From an uncultured Kiritimatiellota bacterium (lineage in GTDB: Bacteria > Verrucomicrobiota > Kiritimatiellia > RFP12 > UBA1067), in assembly GCA_934643865.1 (NCBI GenBank), contig CAKUCX010000017.1, positions 1-54,745 on the forward strand: a stretch of 54,745 nucleotides of DNA, read 5' to 3'. The position numbers and the translations under genes were made by a program. The notes under the pieces are model-generated. The model saw only the letters and a list, made by a program, of their open reading frames with translations. It was not told the origin of the DNA and did no database searches. Position 1 is the stretch's first letter. The number at the start of each line of letters is the position of its first letter. Below are positions 24,251 through 33,634 of the stretch, one piece after another.

Positions 24251-25591
24251 TCAGTAGACCAGTGAACGGAAGTCCGTCACGCGGTGAAACGTGATCATGT
24301 CGCCGTTATGGGGCGACATGGCGTCTTTGTCCCCCGACCGGGAGACGATGACGAGGTCTTCGCCGTCGATTGCCATGGACGCATAGTGCCGTGACTCGAC
24401 GACCGTCTTGCCCGACGCGACGATGCCGGCAAAGCACCAGTCCATCATGTTTTTCGAGAAGCTGAGCTGGAGGCGCTGGCGCTCGTCGTAAGGAAGGTTG
24501 TAGCGGCCTTTCGGCATCTTGTCGTACCGGCACATTGTGTCCGTCGCCTGCGTCGAGAGGAGCCAATAGAGCCTTGTCTTCTCGTCCCACAGGAGATGAA
24601 AGCGCATCTGGCCGCCCGGAAACGGGACGAACAGCGTCCTGACGCCCGACGGCGCGCACTCCAGCGACGTCTTCATCGTGCCGTCCGGGCATTCCGTCAC
24701 CTTCGCCAGGGCCGCATAGCCGGCGCCGCTCGTGTTCGCCCGCATGAACAGGTGGAAGGTCTGTCCGGTCGGGTCAAACCACACATGGTTCGGATCCATC
24801 ATCTGAACGACGTTCGCCTCAAGCCAGCCGACCGGCATGGCGACGGCGGGGCTGTCCTTCGGACGTGGATTCGCGGCATTCCACTTCGTGAAGGCCGTAT
24901 ACCAGGGGATGCCGACGCCGTCGATCTCGGGGTCGGGATTGCCCCCGAAGATGGAGTCAAAGTGGAACGACTCCGCAAATGTCCAGCTTCCCCGCTGCGT
25001 GAGGTCGTCCGTCTCCTTGGCCCGCATGAGGACGGGTGCCAGGCGATTCACGCCCCAGCCGAACTTCCGTCCGTCGGGAGAGGGCACCATCCGCTCCATC
25101 ACGAGATAGACGTTCCCCCTTGCGTACCAGACGTTGCAGGCGGACTGATGCCAGCTCTGCCCCTTCGTCAGCCAGCCGACTTCGCTCCACGTCTCGCCCT
25201 TGTCCGTCGAGACGCAGACGCCGAGGTTTCCGCGATGCCCAAGTATGTAGAGTCGTCCGCCGGCCGTGAACGGGCGCGCATGACACATCGGGAAGCGCCC
25301 CGTCTGACGCCAGGTCCGGCCCCTGTCGTCGGAAACGGCGACACGCCCGCCCCACATGCCTTTCGGGAGATCTCTGCCGCCAAAGTCGCAGGTTACGACC
25401 AAGCGTCCCGTGTCGAGCCGCGCGATGCCGGGCGTATAGCAGTAGACCGTCTTGGGATCGGGCGAACGGAACACCTCCACATAGCTGTCCGCCAGAGGCT
25501 TGATCCGATTGGGATTCGCCGCCGGACAGGCGCAGACCATGCCGACCGCCGCCAACAGTGCCGCATACTTATTTTGCCTGAACTTCATCAT
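24251..25591 (-). CDS. secreted sialidase-like (BNR-repeat) glycosidase
   Basis: A 446-residue protein with signal peptide (MMKFRQNKYAALLAAVGMVC) and a possible lipid-attachable Cys. Two Asp boxes are clear, SDDRGRTW (87-94) and STDKGETW (128-135), and the TGRLVVTCDFGGRD and CHARPF regions fit a six-bladed sialidase propeller. Exo-sialidases of this type release sugars from host or plant glycans outside the cell. The true linkage cannot be read from sequence. A weak -10 (TATCCT, 25717-25712) lies about 120 nt upstream. It stands alone, with no transporter beside it. Confidence 0.75.
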   Translation of the reverse strand: MMKFRQNKYAALLAAVGMVCACPAANPNRIKPLADSYVEVFRSPDPKTVYCYTPGIARLDTGRLVVTCDFGGRDLPKGMWGGRVAVSDDRGRTWRQTGRFPMCHARPFTAGGRLYILGHRGNLGVCVSTDKGETWSEVGWLTKGQSWHQSACNVWYARGNVYLVMERMVPSPDGRKFGWGVNRLAPVLMRAKETDDLTQRGSWTFAESFHFDSIFGGNPDPEIDGVGIPWYTAFTKWNAANPRPKDSPAVAMPVGWLEANVVQMMDPNHVWFDPTGQTFHLFMRANTSGAGYAALAKVTECPDGTMKTSLECAPSGVRTLFVPFPGGQMRFHLLWDEKTRLYWLLSTQATDTMCRYDKMPKGRYNLPYDERQRLQLSFSKNMMDWCFAGIVASGKTVVESRHYASMAIDGEDLVIVSRSGDKDAMSPHNGDMITFHRVTDFRSLVY

Positions 25592-25741
25592 CTTGTTTTG
25601 CCGTTCTTTCGTCCGTGGCTTTAACCGTCTCAAGGGAAGCGCATTTCGCACGCCGTTCAAACGGGCCCTCCGCCACACATCCTCGCCTTGCTCACATCAT
25701 CACGTGAGATAGGATAGCATAATTCGGGATGCCCCGAAGCC

Positions 25742-25771
25742 CTGAAAATCGTCCGGCGGACGATTTTTCAG
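25742..25771. promoter_or_regulatory. inverted repeat overlapping a plus-strand promoter
   Basis: ctgaaaatcgtcc (25742-25754) and ggacgatttttcag (25758-25771) are complementary with one bulged base and a 3-base centre. It covers the -35 zone of the plus-strand -10 at 25785-25790, so it could be an operator or an attenuating hairpin. Confidence 0.5.
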
Positions 25772-25784
25772 CCTCCTGATGTGG

Positions 25785-25790
25785 TATAAT
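25785..25790 (+). promoter_or_regulatory. plus-strand extended -10 box
   Basis: TGTGGTATAAT on the plus strand (core 25785-25790) matches the window consensus. An ATG follows exactly 7 nt downstream at 25798. It is the only consensus promoter I found that faces right. Confidence 0.5.
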
Positions 25791-25797
25791 CCCGCCC

Positions 25798-25911
25798 ATG
25801 GCAGAACGGTTCGGCAAAGACCTCGCGTTTTCGCGAACCGTGCGACGTGCCGTACACACGGCTGCACCCATTGCGCCTTGCCGACACGGCGACGGCCGGC
25901 AATCACCGTGA
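25798..25911 (+). CDS. possible 37-aa leaderless small protein
   Basis: An ATG exactly 7 nt after TATAAT opens a 37-codon frame (MAERFGKDLAFSRTV...GRQSP) rich in Arg and Ala; the spacing is that of three other leaderless genes here. No family is recognised. It is the only plus-strand candidate gene. The remainder of 25592-26127 holds the sialidase leader and nothing else I can support. It could be a remnant of a longer gene. Confidence 0.3.
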   Translation: MAERFGKDLAFSRTVRRAVHTAAPIAPCRHGDGRQSP

Positions 25912-26127
25912 ACCGCGCATAGACGTGCGATTTTCACGAACATCCCGAAAATACGCGACGTCTTCCTCCCGGTTGTAGAACTTCATAACTAAACCTCCAT
26001 GAATGATACGGCCGTTAAATTCATGACGGTTTTAGAGAAGCACCTATCCTTGCCCGTCAAACGGCACGACGCCTTTTCCGGCAAGACGATCCATCCGCAT
26101 CCAGGAAAGAGGCGGCAACGCGGCGTT

Positions 26128-26760
26128 TCACCTACGGATCGTCTCGGTCCCGATCAAGCGGCCTTGCCCGTCGCGATAGGTCGTCCGGCCGTTCCGGTCC
26201 GTCGTCGATGTCCGCTGGACGCGCCCGGCGGCATCGCGGTACGTCGTCTTGCCGGAACGATCCGTCGATTGCGTCCCCTGTATCCGCCCGCCCCCGTCGC
26301 GAAAGACGATTCGTCCGTCCGGGTACCGCTGCGCAGACTCCTGAAGACGTCCGAGCGAATCGCGGTACGTCGTCCGTCCGTGGGCATCCGTCTGCCCCGT
26401 TCCCGTCAGGCGTCCCGAACCGTCCCGGTACGAGACCTTGCCGGAGCGGTCAACGGTCACGCTGCCCTGCAGCCCTCCAGTGGCGTCGCGATAGACGGTG
26501 CGACCGCCCGGCTCGACCTGAACGGTTCCCTGGGTTCGTCCCAAACCATCGCGGTACGTCGTCTTGCCCTTCCCGTCGCACACGACCGTGCCCTGCAACC
26601 GCCCCTGCCCGTCGCGAAACGAGGTCCGTCCGTCCCGGTCCGTCGTCACCGTGCGGACAATGCGCCCCTGCGCATCCCGGTACGTAACGACCTCCGCCGC
26701 GCACAGGCCCGCGCAGAGACCGATCACGGCGAACAGTGCCAATCTCTTTTTCATGTACAT
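26128..26760 (-). CDS. secreted 21-residue tandem-repeat protein
   Basis: A 210-residue protein with signal peptide (MYMKKRLALFAVIGLCAGLC) followed by nine repeats of 21 residues covering the rest of the chain, with consensus YRDGxGRLQGTVTTDRxGRT. The regular Tyr-Arg-Asp and Gly-Arg spacing recalls YD/Rhs-type or beta-solenoid repeats, but the period is constant and the protein has no other domain. A passive extracellular or periplasmic solenoid is likely; the partner is unknown. It lies downstream of the large gene at 26973 and may share its transcript. The repeated DNA makes copy-number change likely. Confidence 0.7.
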   Translation of the reverse strand: MYMKKRLALFAVIGLCAGLCAAEVVTYRDAQGRIVRTVTTDRDGRTSFRDGQGRLQGTVVCDGKGKTTYRDGLGRTQGTVQVEPGGRTVYRDATGGLQGSVTVDRSGKVSYRDGSGRLTGTGQTDAHGRTTYRDSLGRLQESAQRYPDGRIVFRDGGGRIQGTQSTDRSGKTTYRDAAGRVQRTSTTDRNGRTTYRDGQGRLIGTETIRR

Positions 26761-26972
26761 GCCAAATCTCTTTGTTTAACTTAAGTCAGACTCCATAAGA
26801 TTCTCTACCAGGCGAAACCAACCGTCTCCCATTGTCTTGAAGCCCTCATCGCACCACCTTTCCCATCAGCGCCAAGGGTCACGGCTTTCCGATTGGCATC
26901 AGAAGGATCCTTGCTCGACGCGCGTGCCCGTCATCATACAGCGCACCGACCGAAAACTCCTGAAAGCACGAG

Positions 26973-29381
26973 TCACGACACCGCCAACTTTCCAATTTCA
27001 AGAATAAGGTTCTTTATCTTATCAAGATCAACATTCGCGGATCCAGCGACAAAACTGCTCCCCTGCGAAAAGACAAGCCGCCCACGTTCTGGGATACAGA
27101 TCATGTCTTTGAGGGAATCAATCTTGCCCCAAGGGATATGACACTTACCAATACTATCCTTATTATGCCAGTAGACCCCCTTTTCGCAAAGAAGTAACGC
27201 AGTTGCTGCACTCCCGAAGAGCGTGGAATCGATAAGCGCAAGAACGGTATCGTCCGCATCGACCTGACAGGTTCCCCGCGCCTTGTTCAACTTCTTCTCC
27301 GGGATCCGCCCGCCAAACAGGAAATCCCTGTCGGTGATTGGTTGCATCAAACGTTCCATCTTCTGGCGGAACGACATGCCAGCCTCTTCTGAGGCAAGTT
27401 CCTCTACCGTTTTCTTCACGAAGAATGTAGCGGCCCGGCAATACCCATGAATCGTTACAATGACGCTGAGCATCTTTTCATCATCGACGTTCGAACCACC
27501 ATTGGCATACCGCATCCCGCCCGAGAAGGTGATCACGCCCTTCACAACCGTTGGAGCCACTGGCATGTTGGCAAAATCCCCCCATGCTAGAGACGATACA
27601 TTAGTCGGCGTCGATCCGTCGTTCTTCCAACGAAATCCCCACTTCGTAATTGCAAGTCCCGTCTTGCCTGAACCGAACAATGTCGTATCTGTAAGACCAA
27701 GAACATACTCGTCAACGGGAATCGGGAATGCCGCACGCGCATTTCCGAGTTTCTTGTCCGGAATCGCCATCCCCGTATAGAAAGACGACTGCCGCACATC
27801 TGCAATCGCCTTTTCGACGCCTTTGTAAAACAGTTCGCGATCCCCAAGTGCCGACTTCGCCTCTTCCCGCGTATCGAACATAATGCCGAATGTCGTACGG
27901 GCGATTTTGTCAAACCGTTTCAGTGCCGCATTGACGCGTTTCAGTTTCCAATCTCCGTCGCCAATCCCGAGCCTGGCAATCTTATCCTCGATAGCCTTCT
28001 TCGAGGCAATGGCATTTTCTTCCGTATCCAGATTGACCCTCTTTTCGAACTCGGACAGTTCACGCTGTTTGGCCGCTTCCTCACGTGTGTCGAAAAGCCT
28101 GTCGTCAACAGTGCGGGCAATCTCGTCGAACCTTTTAAGCGCGGCATCGACACGCTCCAGCTTCCACGCTCCGTCAATACCGAGTTCTAGAATGAACCGC
28201 TGCAGATCCTTCTTGGAGGCGATCGCCGCTTCCTCAGTGTCAAGATTGATCTTTGATTCGAACTCAGACAATTCACGCTGCTTGGCCGCCTCCTCACGTG
28301 TATCAAACATACGGTCGTCGACTGTCCTGGCCTTCTCATCAAAGGCACGCAGCTTTCCGTCAATTTCGTCCAGCTTAGCCTTAGGGTCAAAATGAAGTTC
28401 TTCACCCAACGCCACGGCTTTGTTCCGGAACTCAATGGTTTCTTCCTCCGTCTCGTAGGGACAGTCGCCCAACCGTTTCTTGAACGCTTTTTCCTTGAGG
28501 TCGTCAAGGGAAATCCCAAAGAATTCCGCCGTCGCGCACAATTCGCCCGACGGGTCGCCTTCATTCACGTAAATATGTTCATAGAAATCACGGCGGTATG
28601 GATCAAGGGAAAGAATCTCCATACGGGCTGTATGATCCGCATCTCCCGGCAGTTTACCCGTCTTCAGATTATTGAACAGGCGTTCAGCCTTTTCGCCGGA
28701 AGCCCTATCAACCTTTGCGCCAGGTAACACATGGCCATTGTCCGCAAGACAATCCACCAATTCATCAACCGCCGTCTTGATTGTGAAATGGATGCCATGC
28801 AACATCGCTTTTCTATTCTTTTTGTAGAGATCGTTTTTCGCACTTGAGTTAACGGCGGCATAGAACAAGCGGCCTACAACGTTCTTAGCCCCCTGGGCAA
28901 TCTGCTCATCGTCATAGTAGGCATATTCCGAACGCTCCCGCCGACCCTGTTCTCGTTCCTCTTCTTCGGCGTCAATCTGGGCAACACCGTCGCGCAGAAC
29001 TTCAAACGCATGTTCCCATGGTGACGCATCTAGGTACTTCTCGGCATACGTGTCATGATCAATGTCAACACACCGATTTTCCATCAAGATCTCAACCGCA
29101 AGGTCAACCGCCTTGCCAATGTAACGATGAGCCCATGAGTTGCCTTTGGAACAAAATACATCCACATCCTCGGCGGCCTTATCGATACTCGACGAGGCCT
29201 TCCCGACTTCAACATCGGCAAGTTCCTCAAACCGCTTGCGCAAGCGACTGTACTCGGCACGTCCTGCTGAGACTTTGAGCACGCCTCCAAAAACAGGTAG
29301 TTCAACCGAGCAGGATTCACCTGCCCTTCTTTGACCAACAACAACGCCCCCCGAAGTCTTCGCATTATTTCTATTCGCCAT
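26973..29381 (-). CDS. 802-aa protein with internal repeats and two C-terminal PH-like domains
   Basis: Starts MANRNNAKTSGG after a strong ribosome site (AAGGAGG); there is no signal peptide. Residues about 1-330 are helical and acidic with no recognised domain. Residues about 335-530 hold near-identical repeats (ARTVDDRMFDTREEAAKQRE, then LSEFE...NLDTEEAAIASKK), two full and one degenerate, separated by KRFDEIAR stretches. Two related modules follow (about 545-665 and 690-800), each with IPxKKLxxAR, a short gap, and DxTLFGS...GxxWxN, resembling bacterial PH-like domains. Cytosolic; function unknown. It follows the secreted-protein operon after 132 nt and is AT-richer than flanking housekeeping genes. 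Confidence 0.65.
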   Translation of the reverse strand: MANRNNAKTSGGVVVGQRRAGESCSVELPVFGGVLKVSAGRAEYSRLRKRFEELADVEVGKASSSIDKAAEDVDVFCSKGNSWAHRYIGKAVDLAVEILMENRCVDIDHDTYAEKYLDASPWEHAFEVLRDGVAQIDAEEEEREQGRRERSEYAYYDDEQIAQGAKNVVGRLFYAAVNSSAKNDLYKKNRKAMLHGIHFTIKTAVDELVDCLADNGHVLPGAKVDRASGEKAERLFNNLKTGKLPGDADHTARMEILSLDPYRRDFYEHIYVNEGDPSGELCATAEFFGISLDDLKEKAFKKRLGDCPYETEEETIEFRNKAVALGEELHFDPKAKLDEIDGKLRAFDEKARTVDDRMFDTREEAAKQRELSEFESKINLDTEEAAIASKKDLQRFILELGIDGAWKLERVDAALKRFDEIARTVDDRLFDTREEAAKQRELSEFEKRVNLDTEENAIASKKAIEDKIARLGIGDGDWKLKRVNAALKRFDKIARTTFGIMFDTREEAKSALGDRELFYKGVEKAIADVRQSSFYTGMAIPDKKLGNARAAFPIPVDEYVLGLTDTTLFGSGKTGLAITKWGFRWKNDGSTPTNVSSLAWGDFANMPVAPTVVKGVITFSGGMRYANGGSNVDDEKMLSVIVTIHGYCRAATFFVKKTVEELASEEAGMSFRQKMERLMQPITDRDFLFGGRIPEKKLNKARGTCQVDADDTVLALIDSTLFGSAATALLLCEKGVYWHNKDSIGKCHIPWGKIDSLKDMICIPERGRLVFSQGSSFVAGSANVDLDKIKNLILEIGKLAVS

Positions 29382-29513
29382 TTCATGCCTCCTTGAAGAT
29401 TACTGGTTTGTTTGGAAATACCTCATTGAGCCGCAAGGCGGAAAGAGTGGCCGCATCAAGCAATCACTTGATAGGCAATATACACAATGACGGTATCGAG
29501 AATCGGTAACATG

Positions 29514-30485
29514 TCAGTCTACAAACTTGTCGCGAATCTCGCTTCTTGCGTCCACAGCCTTGAGGGCAAAGACACAAACGCAGACAGGCTTTCCTGTTAT
29601 CGGGGATTTGAAATCGAAGCTTGAGTAGATTTGGCGTGCCCCAGAAGGGAGAATGCCATGTGCGTTACGATTGATTTCATACGTGAACGACTGCCGAGGC
29701 GCAAGGACCGTCCCATCCTCCGAAGTCTTATGGCATACCCCCTTGGTCACGACCTCTTCACCCGTCAGATTTTCCAGGAAGCAATACGCGAGATGCTTCT
29801 TTGCGTGTACCGCAGCACGCCGCAAGGCCGTTCGTTTCGCCACGGCGTTTTCGCCCCAGACCTCGGACACACCGATGCCAAGGAAACATGTACCGCCCTT
29901 GCCATCCGTCCAGAGCCAGGGACCGAGCATGGAAACAAGATCTTGCTTCCTCGCCCACAACGCCAAAACTTCATCATCAATCTCCAATGGCTCAAGAAAC
30001 GACTTCACCATCGCCTCTTCAAGTGCCAGACTCCATTTGAGCGCAATCGCAATTTGGTTCCGGCCTTGGAAAACCTTCCGGACTCGCGCCACTTCAACGC
30101 ATCCAAGAGGACGCCCCTCCGTCCTCATTCTGACAACCCGCGACAACGCCCTGTAGCGCGAATCAGGACGGCTGACAGACTCAAGTGATCGCCCAGCGCT
30201 TACGATTGGATTGACGGCCTTTGACACCTCCATCAATGCCTTTGAACGAGCAATCGTCGTTAGCTCAATGTACTTGTCGAAATCACCATTGACCGACCGG
30301 ATTTGACTCTCGTCCGCTGAAGCGTACCCGACACCAATGACTTCACCGGTCGCTGCGCTAAACCCTTCCACATGGCCACGCTCATCAAGCTCCCTGCGAA
30401 CTTCCTGAACGGCAGACTCCCCATCCCCAGCGAGCCCCCCCTTGACGGACAATACCCCCAATAACAGCGAGAGAACAAACTTCAT
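29514..30485 (-). CDS. secreted LPP20-like protein
   Basis: A 323-residue protein with signal peptide (MKFVLSLLLGVLSVKGGLAG). Two successive modules have the strand-helix pattern of LPP20-type domains: VIGVGYASADESQ, then ARSKALMEVSKAV (near 60-100); and TCFLGIGVSEVWGEN, then AKRTALRRAAVHAKKHLA (near 195-240). The second matches a module of the 579-residue gene upstream (FIGIAVAPCSDN...ARLEARAEIG). Function unknown; probably periplasmic or on the surface. It begins 11 nt after the TPR gene stop, so it is in the same operon. Confidence 0.62.
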   Translation of the reverse strand: MKFVLSLLLGVLSVKGGLAGDGESAVQEVRRELDERGHVEGFSAATGEVIGVGYASADESQIRSVNGDFDKYIELTTIARSKALMEVSKAVNPIVSAGRSLESVSRPDSRYRALSRVVRMRTEGRPLGCVEVARVRKVFQGRNQIAIALKWSLALEEAMVKSFLEPLEIDDEVLALWARKQDLVSMLGPWLWTDGKGGTCFLGIGVSEVWGENAVAKRTALRRAAVHAKKHLAYCFLENLTGEEVVTKGVCHKTSEDGTVLAPRQSFTYEINRNAHGILPSGARQIYSSFDFKSPITGKPVCVCVFALKAVDARSEIRDKFVD

Positions 30486-30496
30486 GCTTACTTCCC

Positions 30497-31858
30497 CTAC
30501 TTCCCGAACACATCTTTGCAATTCTCATTAACAATTCCCAGGGCCTTGTCAACGCATTTTCCATCTTGCGAAGTGACGATTTCATACCATGCATTTCCAC
30601 TGGCAAGTTCTGTCAATCCGAGCTTTTGATAGACGGTACAGACATCCATCGCCGCAACCGAATCCTTCGGATTGAACGTCAACGCCTCATTGTAGGCAAT
30701 GACGGCATCATAGTACTTACCCGCGACGCGGAGCGCCGCGCCATAGTATCGCCATGCGACGGCGTCGGCAGGATTCGCTGACACGGCCCTTCCGAGAAGC
30801 TGAATGATCTTCGGCAAATCCTTCCCCTGCCCAAACAAGGTCTGCGCCTCTCTGAATGCACCTCCGTCATCCTGCGGCGACAGCCTCGCCGTCATCCGAC
30901 CAAATGTCCGAAGAGCATATTTGTGAATCGCATCTCCATTCTTGAAGATCTCTGATTTCTCCTGCGTGTCCGCAAACAAACGGGCGAGTTCGCTCCACGC
31001 CAAACAACCAGTCCTTGACACGATTACATTGAATCTTGATGCAATATAAGCGACCTGATCCCCTTTTTCGGCATTGGCCTTGAACGCCTTTACCAGTGCT
31101 CGGACAAAATCACCGTCGGCCGCGTCCCGGTCGGCCAGCCATCTCAGGGCAGGAGAGAACGTTGGGTACACGGACAGGATTACCGTACACATGGTTTCAT
31201 CCGCCTTCGTCGTACTCCAGGTCGCAGAGACTGTTGCGATTGCCGCATAATCGACACGGTCTCCCATACAGTCTACACCACCCTTACCGGCGGTCAACAT
31301 GGTCGTGGCCCCTAGCAGGGAACAGAAACGCTCCCTCTCTTCCGATGACGACAACGTCTCCATCTTGGAACACAGCAAATCTCGCCAGTCGGAGAACGTT
31401 CGTTTAATCGGCTTCCCAGACGACACCCTCTCCCTCTCGGCCTTTATTGGAGCTAAATCAAAGGCCGTAACATCACGAAACTTTCCACCCGTACGCCTGC
31501 GCTCAACCGGATAACGCCGCACGTCCGGGAGCTGGAACTCTGCAAGTGGCATCAATTGTTCCGTGACCTTGGCGCTAAAGGGGGATATTTCATTCCCGTT
31601 TGTCCCACCGATGTATTTTTCCAACAATTCAAGCTGGCCGGCCAGTACAATGTCGTTGATACTGCCGTCCCTTGACTTCTCTTCATCATCCTCAACGATG
31701 ACAAACAGATATGCCCCTCCCTCATAGACTGCGGGCGGCGAACTCCTGAAGCTCCTACGATAAATGCTGGAAGCCTCAGTGAGCGAACCCGCTGTCGATG
31801 CACACGGAAAAGCCGTGGCACCGACAGCAAGAACCAGTAAGCGGAGAGCCCTATTCAT
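30497..31858 (-). CDS. secreted TPR-repeat protein
   Basis: A 453-residue protein with signal peptide (MNRALRLLVLAVGATAFPCA). The middle part (about 30-330) has no recognised domain; VYEGGAYLFVIVEDDEEKSR marks its start. TPR-like helices occur near the C-terminus (AVSANPADAVAWRYYGAALR, AVIAYNEALTFNPKDSVAA). Its ATG overlaps the end of the upstream 579-residue gene by 8 nt, so translation is coupled. Presumably a periplasmic or surface partner of the other secreted proteins in this operon. Confidence 0.62.
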   Translation of the reverse strand: MNRALRLLVLAVGATAFPCASTAGSLTEASSIYRRSFRSSPPAVYEGGAYLFVIVEDDEEKSRDGSINDIVLAGQLELLEKYIGGTNGNEISPFSAKVTEQLMPLAEFQLPDVRRYPVERRRTGGKFRDVTAFDLAPIKAERERVSSGKPIKRTFSDWRDLLCSKMETLSSSEERERFCSLLGATTMLTAGKGGVDCMGDRVDYAAIATVSATWSTTKADETMCTVILSVYPTFSPALRWLADRDAADGDFVRALVKAFKANAEKGDQVAYIASRFNVIVSRTGCLAWSELARLFADTQEKSEIFKNGDAIHKYALRTFGRMTARLSPQDDGGAFREAQTLFGQGKDLPKIIQLLGRAVSANPADAVAWRYYGAALRVAGKYYDAVIAYNEALTFNPKDSVAAMDVCTVYQKLGLTELASGNAWYEIVTSQDGKCVDKALGIVNENCKDVFGK

Positions 31859-33590
31859 CGTCCTCATCCGCAATGAAGCGGGTTCCAGACTGGAGCCGCC
31901 CCTTCGTCTGGGTCGCTTCCGAAGGGGTGGGCGCCACGTTGGTACCGGCAGCCCTCTTCGTGGCGGCACGTTTCTTCGCTACGGCCTCATGGGTCTCCTT
32001 GTCAGCCTGGCGTGCACCGGCGGCACGGGCGGTCGCATCATTACGGGACTGTCTCATCTGCTGCTGCATGCGTTGCTGGCGACCACGCTCGAATTCCTGT
32101 TGGGCGTTGATTTCCAGACCGGCCTGGTGCATCTTCCGATGGATGTCCTTCATCGCCTTCGCGTTCGTGGCATTCATGCCAAAGACCACCGCGTAGATAT
32201 CCTGTCCGGTGGCATCCTTGACCTTGTACTCGCCCAACTTGCCGCATCCAAAGAGCTGAAGGTTTTCGAAACGTTCCATCGTCTGTTCACTATACGCCTT
32301 GAACACCTTGTACTCGTCGGCAACACCAAGTCCCTTCGTGTCCTTGCCCTGCATCAGCTTTTCTACATCCTGCTTGGTACTCGCATCCGCATAAATGGCA
32401 TAACCGATCTCGGCACGGGCCTCAAGCCGCGCAATTTTGAGGTTTTCCTCCTCCTGGTCGGCGTTGTCACTGCACGGAGCTACGGCGATACCGATGAACC
32501 AGATATTGCCGTCTTTGTCAATGTAGGAACGTGGGCCAATCCAGTCTCCGAGCGCACCTGAACGCTTCTTGTTCCCTAGCCACTTCTGTACCGTATTCTT
32601 GCCGGCCTTGAACTTCACGGGCTTGGCGGCAAGAATGGCCTGAGAGGCGGCCATGCGCTCACCGCTCCAGGAGTAAAGGATGCAGATCTCGTACTGATAC
32701 CTGCCGTTCTTTTCCGTGACGGAGTCCGCCTGCTGAAGGACGGTGCAGCCGTGAATCTGCATCGAGGACAGAAGCCCGATCCTGCTCTTCAAGGTCTTCG
32801 CGATGCGCCCCTTGATCTTGTCTGCCTTCTCCAGCATCGAGTCATACTCGTCCTTGGCCCGCTCAAAGTCAGCCTTGGCATTGGCATACAACTCCTTCTT
32901 GTCGGCATCGTACTTTGCGGCAAGGTTCTCCTTGTCGGCAGACGTGAACCAGGCCGAAATCGAAGCCATCCACTCGGATGTGGTCATACCGTTCTTAGCT
33001 GCGGTTGCCTCGTCAAGGTGTGCGCCGAGCCGCTCCAGTTGCCTACGGGAAGCCTTGAGTTGCCTTTCCACCTTCTCGTTTTCAACGGCGACCTGCTTGG
33101 CTATCGGATTGCCAGGAATGTCGAGGGATCTCTCCGCCGACATGGACGAGAAGATCGTGCTGATGATCTGCGCCTTCGCGTTTAGGAGGAGCTCAGACAT
33201 CTTCTCTGCACGGAGCTTGATGTATTCGGACGACACCTCCGGATTGGCGATGTCAAATTTGACGGTCTCCTGGACAACAATACGATCCTTCGTTTCGTCC
33301 CACGTACCGAGCATATAGCCTTTTTCCTCGACATAGAGGGAAAGCTGCTCAGTAGCCGACTTGGGCACCTCCTTCACATCTTCTTCGACGACCTTCTGAT
33401 CGGCGGCAATACCACCGTCCGAAACCTGTTCAAAGGATTCCGGCGTTGTGGTAGCTGCGACTTCAGCCGTCTCGGCGGTTTCTGCGGCGGGAACAGATGT
33501 TCCTTCTTCGCCAAACTCTTGTGCCATCACGGTACGAACACCAATGGCAGTCGATACCGCAAAGACAACCCTAATCACTGTACTTCTCAT
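31851..33590 (-). CDS. secreted coiled-coil protein with LPP20-like modules
   Basis: A 579-residue protein; the start at 33590 has ribosome site AAAGGAGAAG and opens a signal peptide ending near VMAQ. After a Glu/Thr/Ala-rich stretch there is a first module (FDIANPEVSSEY, IKLRAEKMSELLLNAKAQI), a coiled coil (about 160-250), a Cys-containing segment (MQIHGCTVLQQADS), a second module (IWFIGIAVAPCSDN, ARLEARAEIGYAI), and a basic, Gln-rich C-terminal tail (about 490-579). Cellular role unknown. It is the longest gene in this secreted-protein operon and shares its second module with the gene at 29514-30485. Confidence 0.62.
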   Translation of the reverse strand: MRSTVIRVVFAVSTAIGVRTVMAQEFGEEGTSVPAAETAETAEVAATTTPESFEQVSDGGIAADQKVVEEDVKEVPKSATEQLSLYVEEKGYMLGTWDETKDRIVVQETVKFDIANPEVSSEYIKLRAEKMSELLLNAKAQIISTIFSSMSAERSLDIPGNPIAKQVAVENEKVERQLKASRRQLERLGAHLDEATAAKNGMTTSEWMASISAWFTSADKENLAAKYDADKKELYANAKADFERAKDEYDSMLEKADKIKGRIAKTLKSRIGLLSSMQIHGCTVLQQADSVTEKNGRYQYEICILYSWSGERMAASQAILAAKPVKFKAGKNTVQKWLGNKKRSGALGDWIGPRSYIDKDGNIWFIGIAVAPCSDNADQEEENLKIARLEARAEIGYAIYADASTKQDVEKLMQGKDTKGLGVADEYKVFKAYSEQTMERFENLQLFGCGKLGEYKVKDATGQDIYAVVFGMNATNAKAMKDIHRKMHQAGLEINAQQEFERGRQQRMQQQMRQSRNDATARAAGARQADKETHEAVAKKRAATKRAAGTNVAPTPSEATQTKGRLQSGTRFIADEDDE

Positions 33591-33634
33591 TTTTACTTCT
33601 CCTTTGTCACGAAAGAACAAATCCAAGATTCCGT

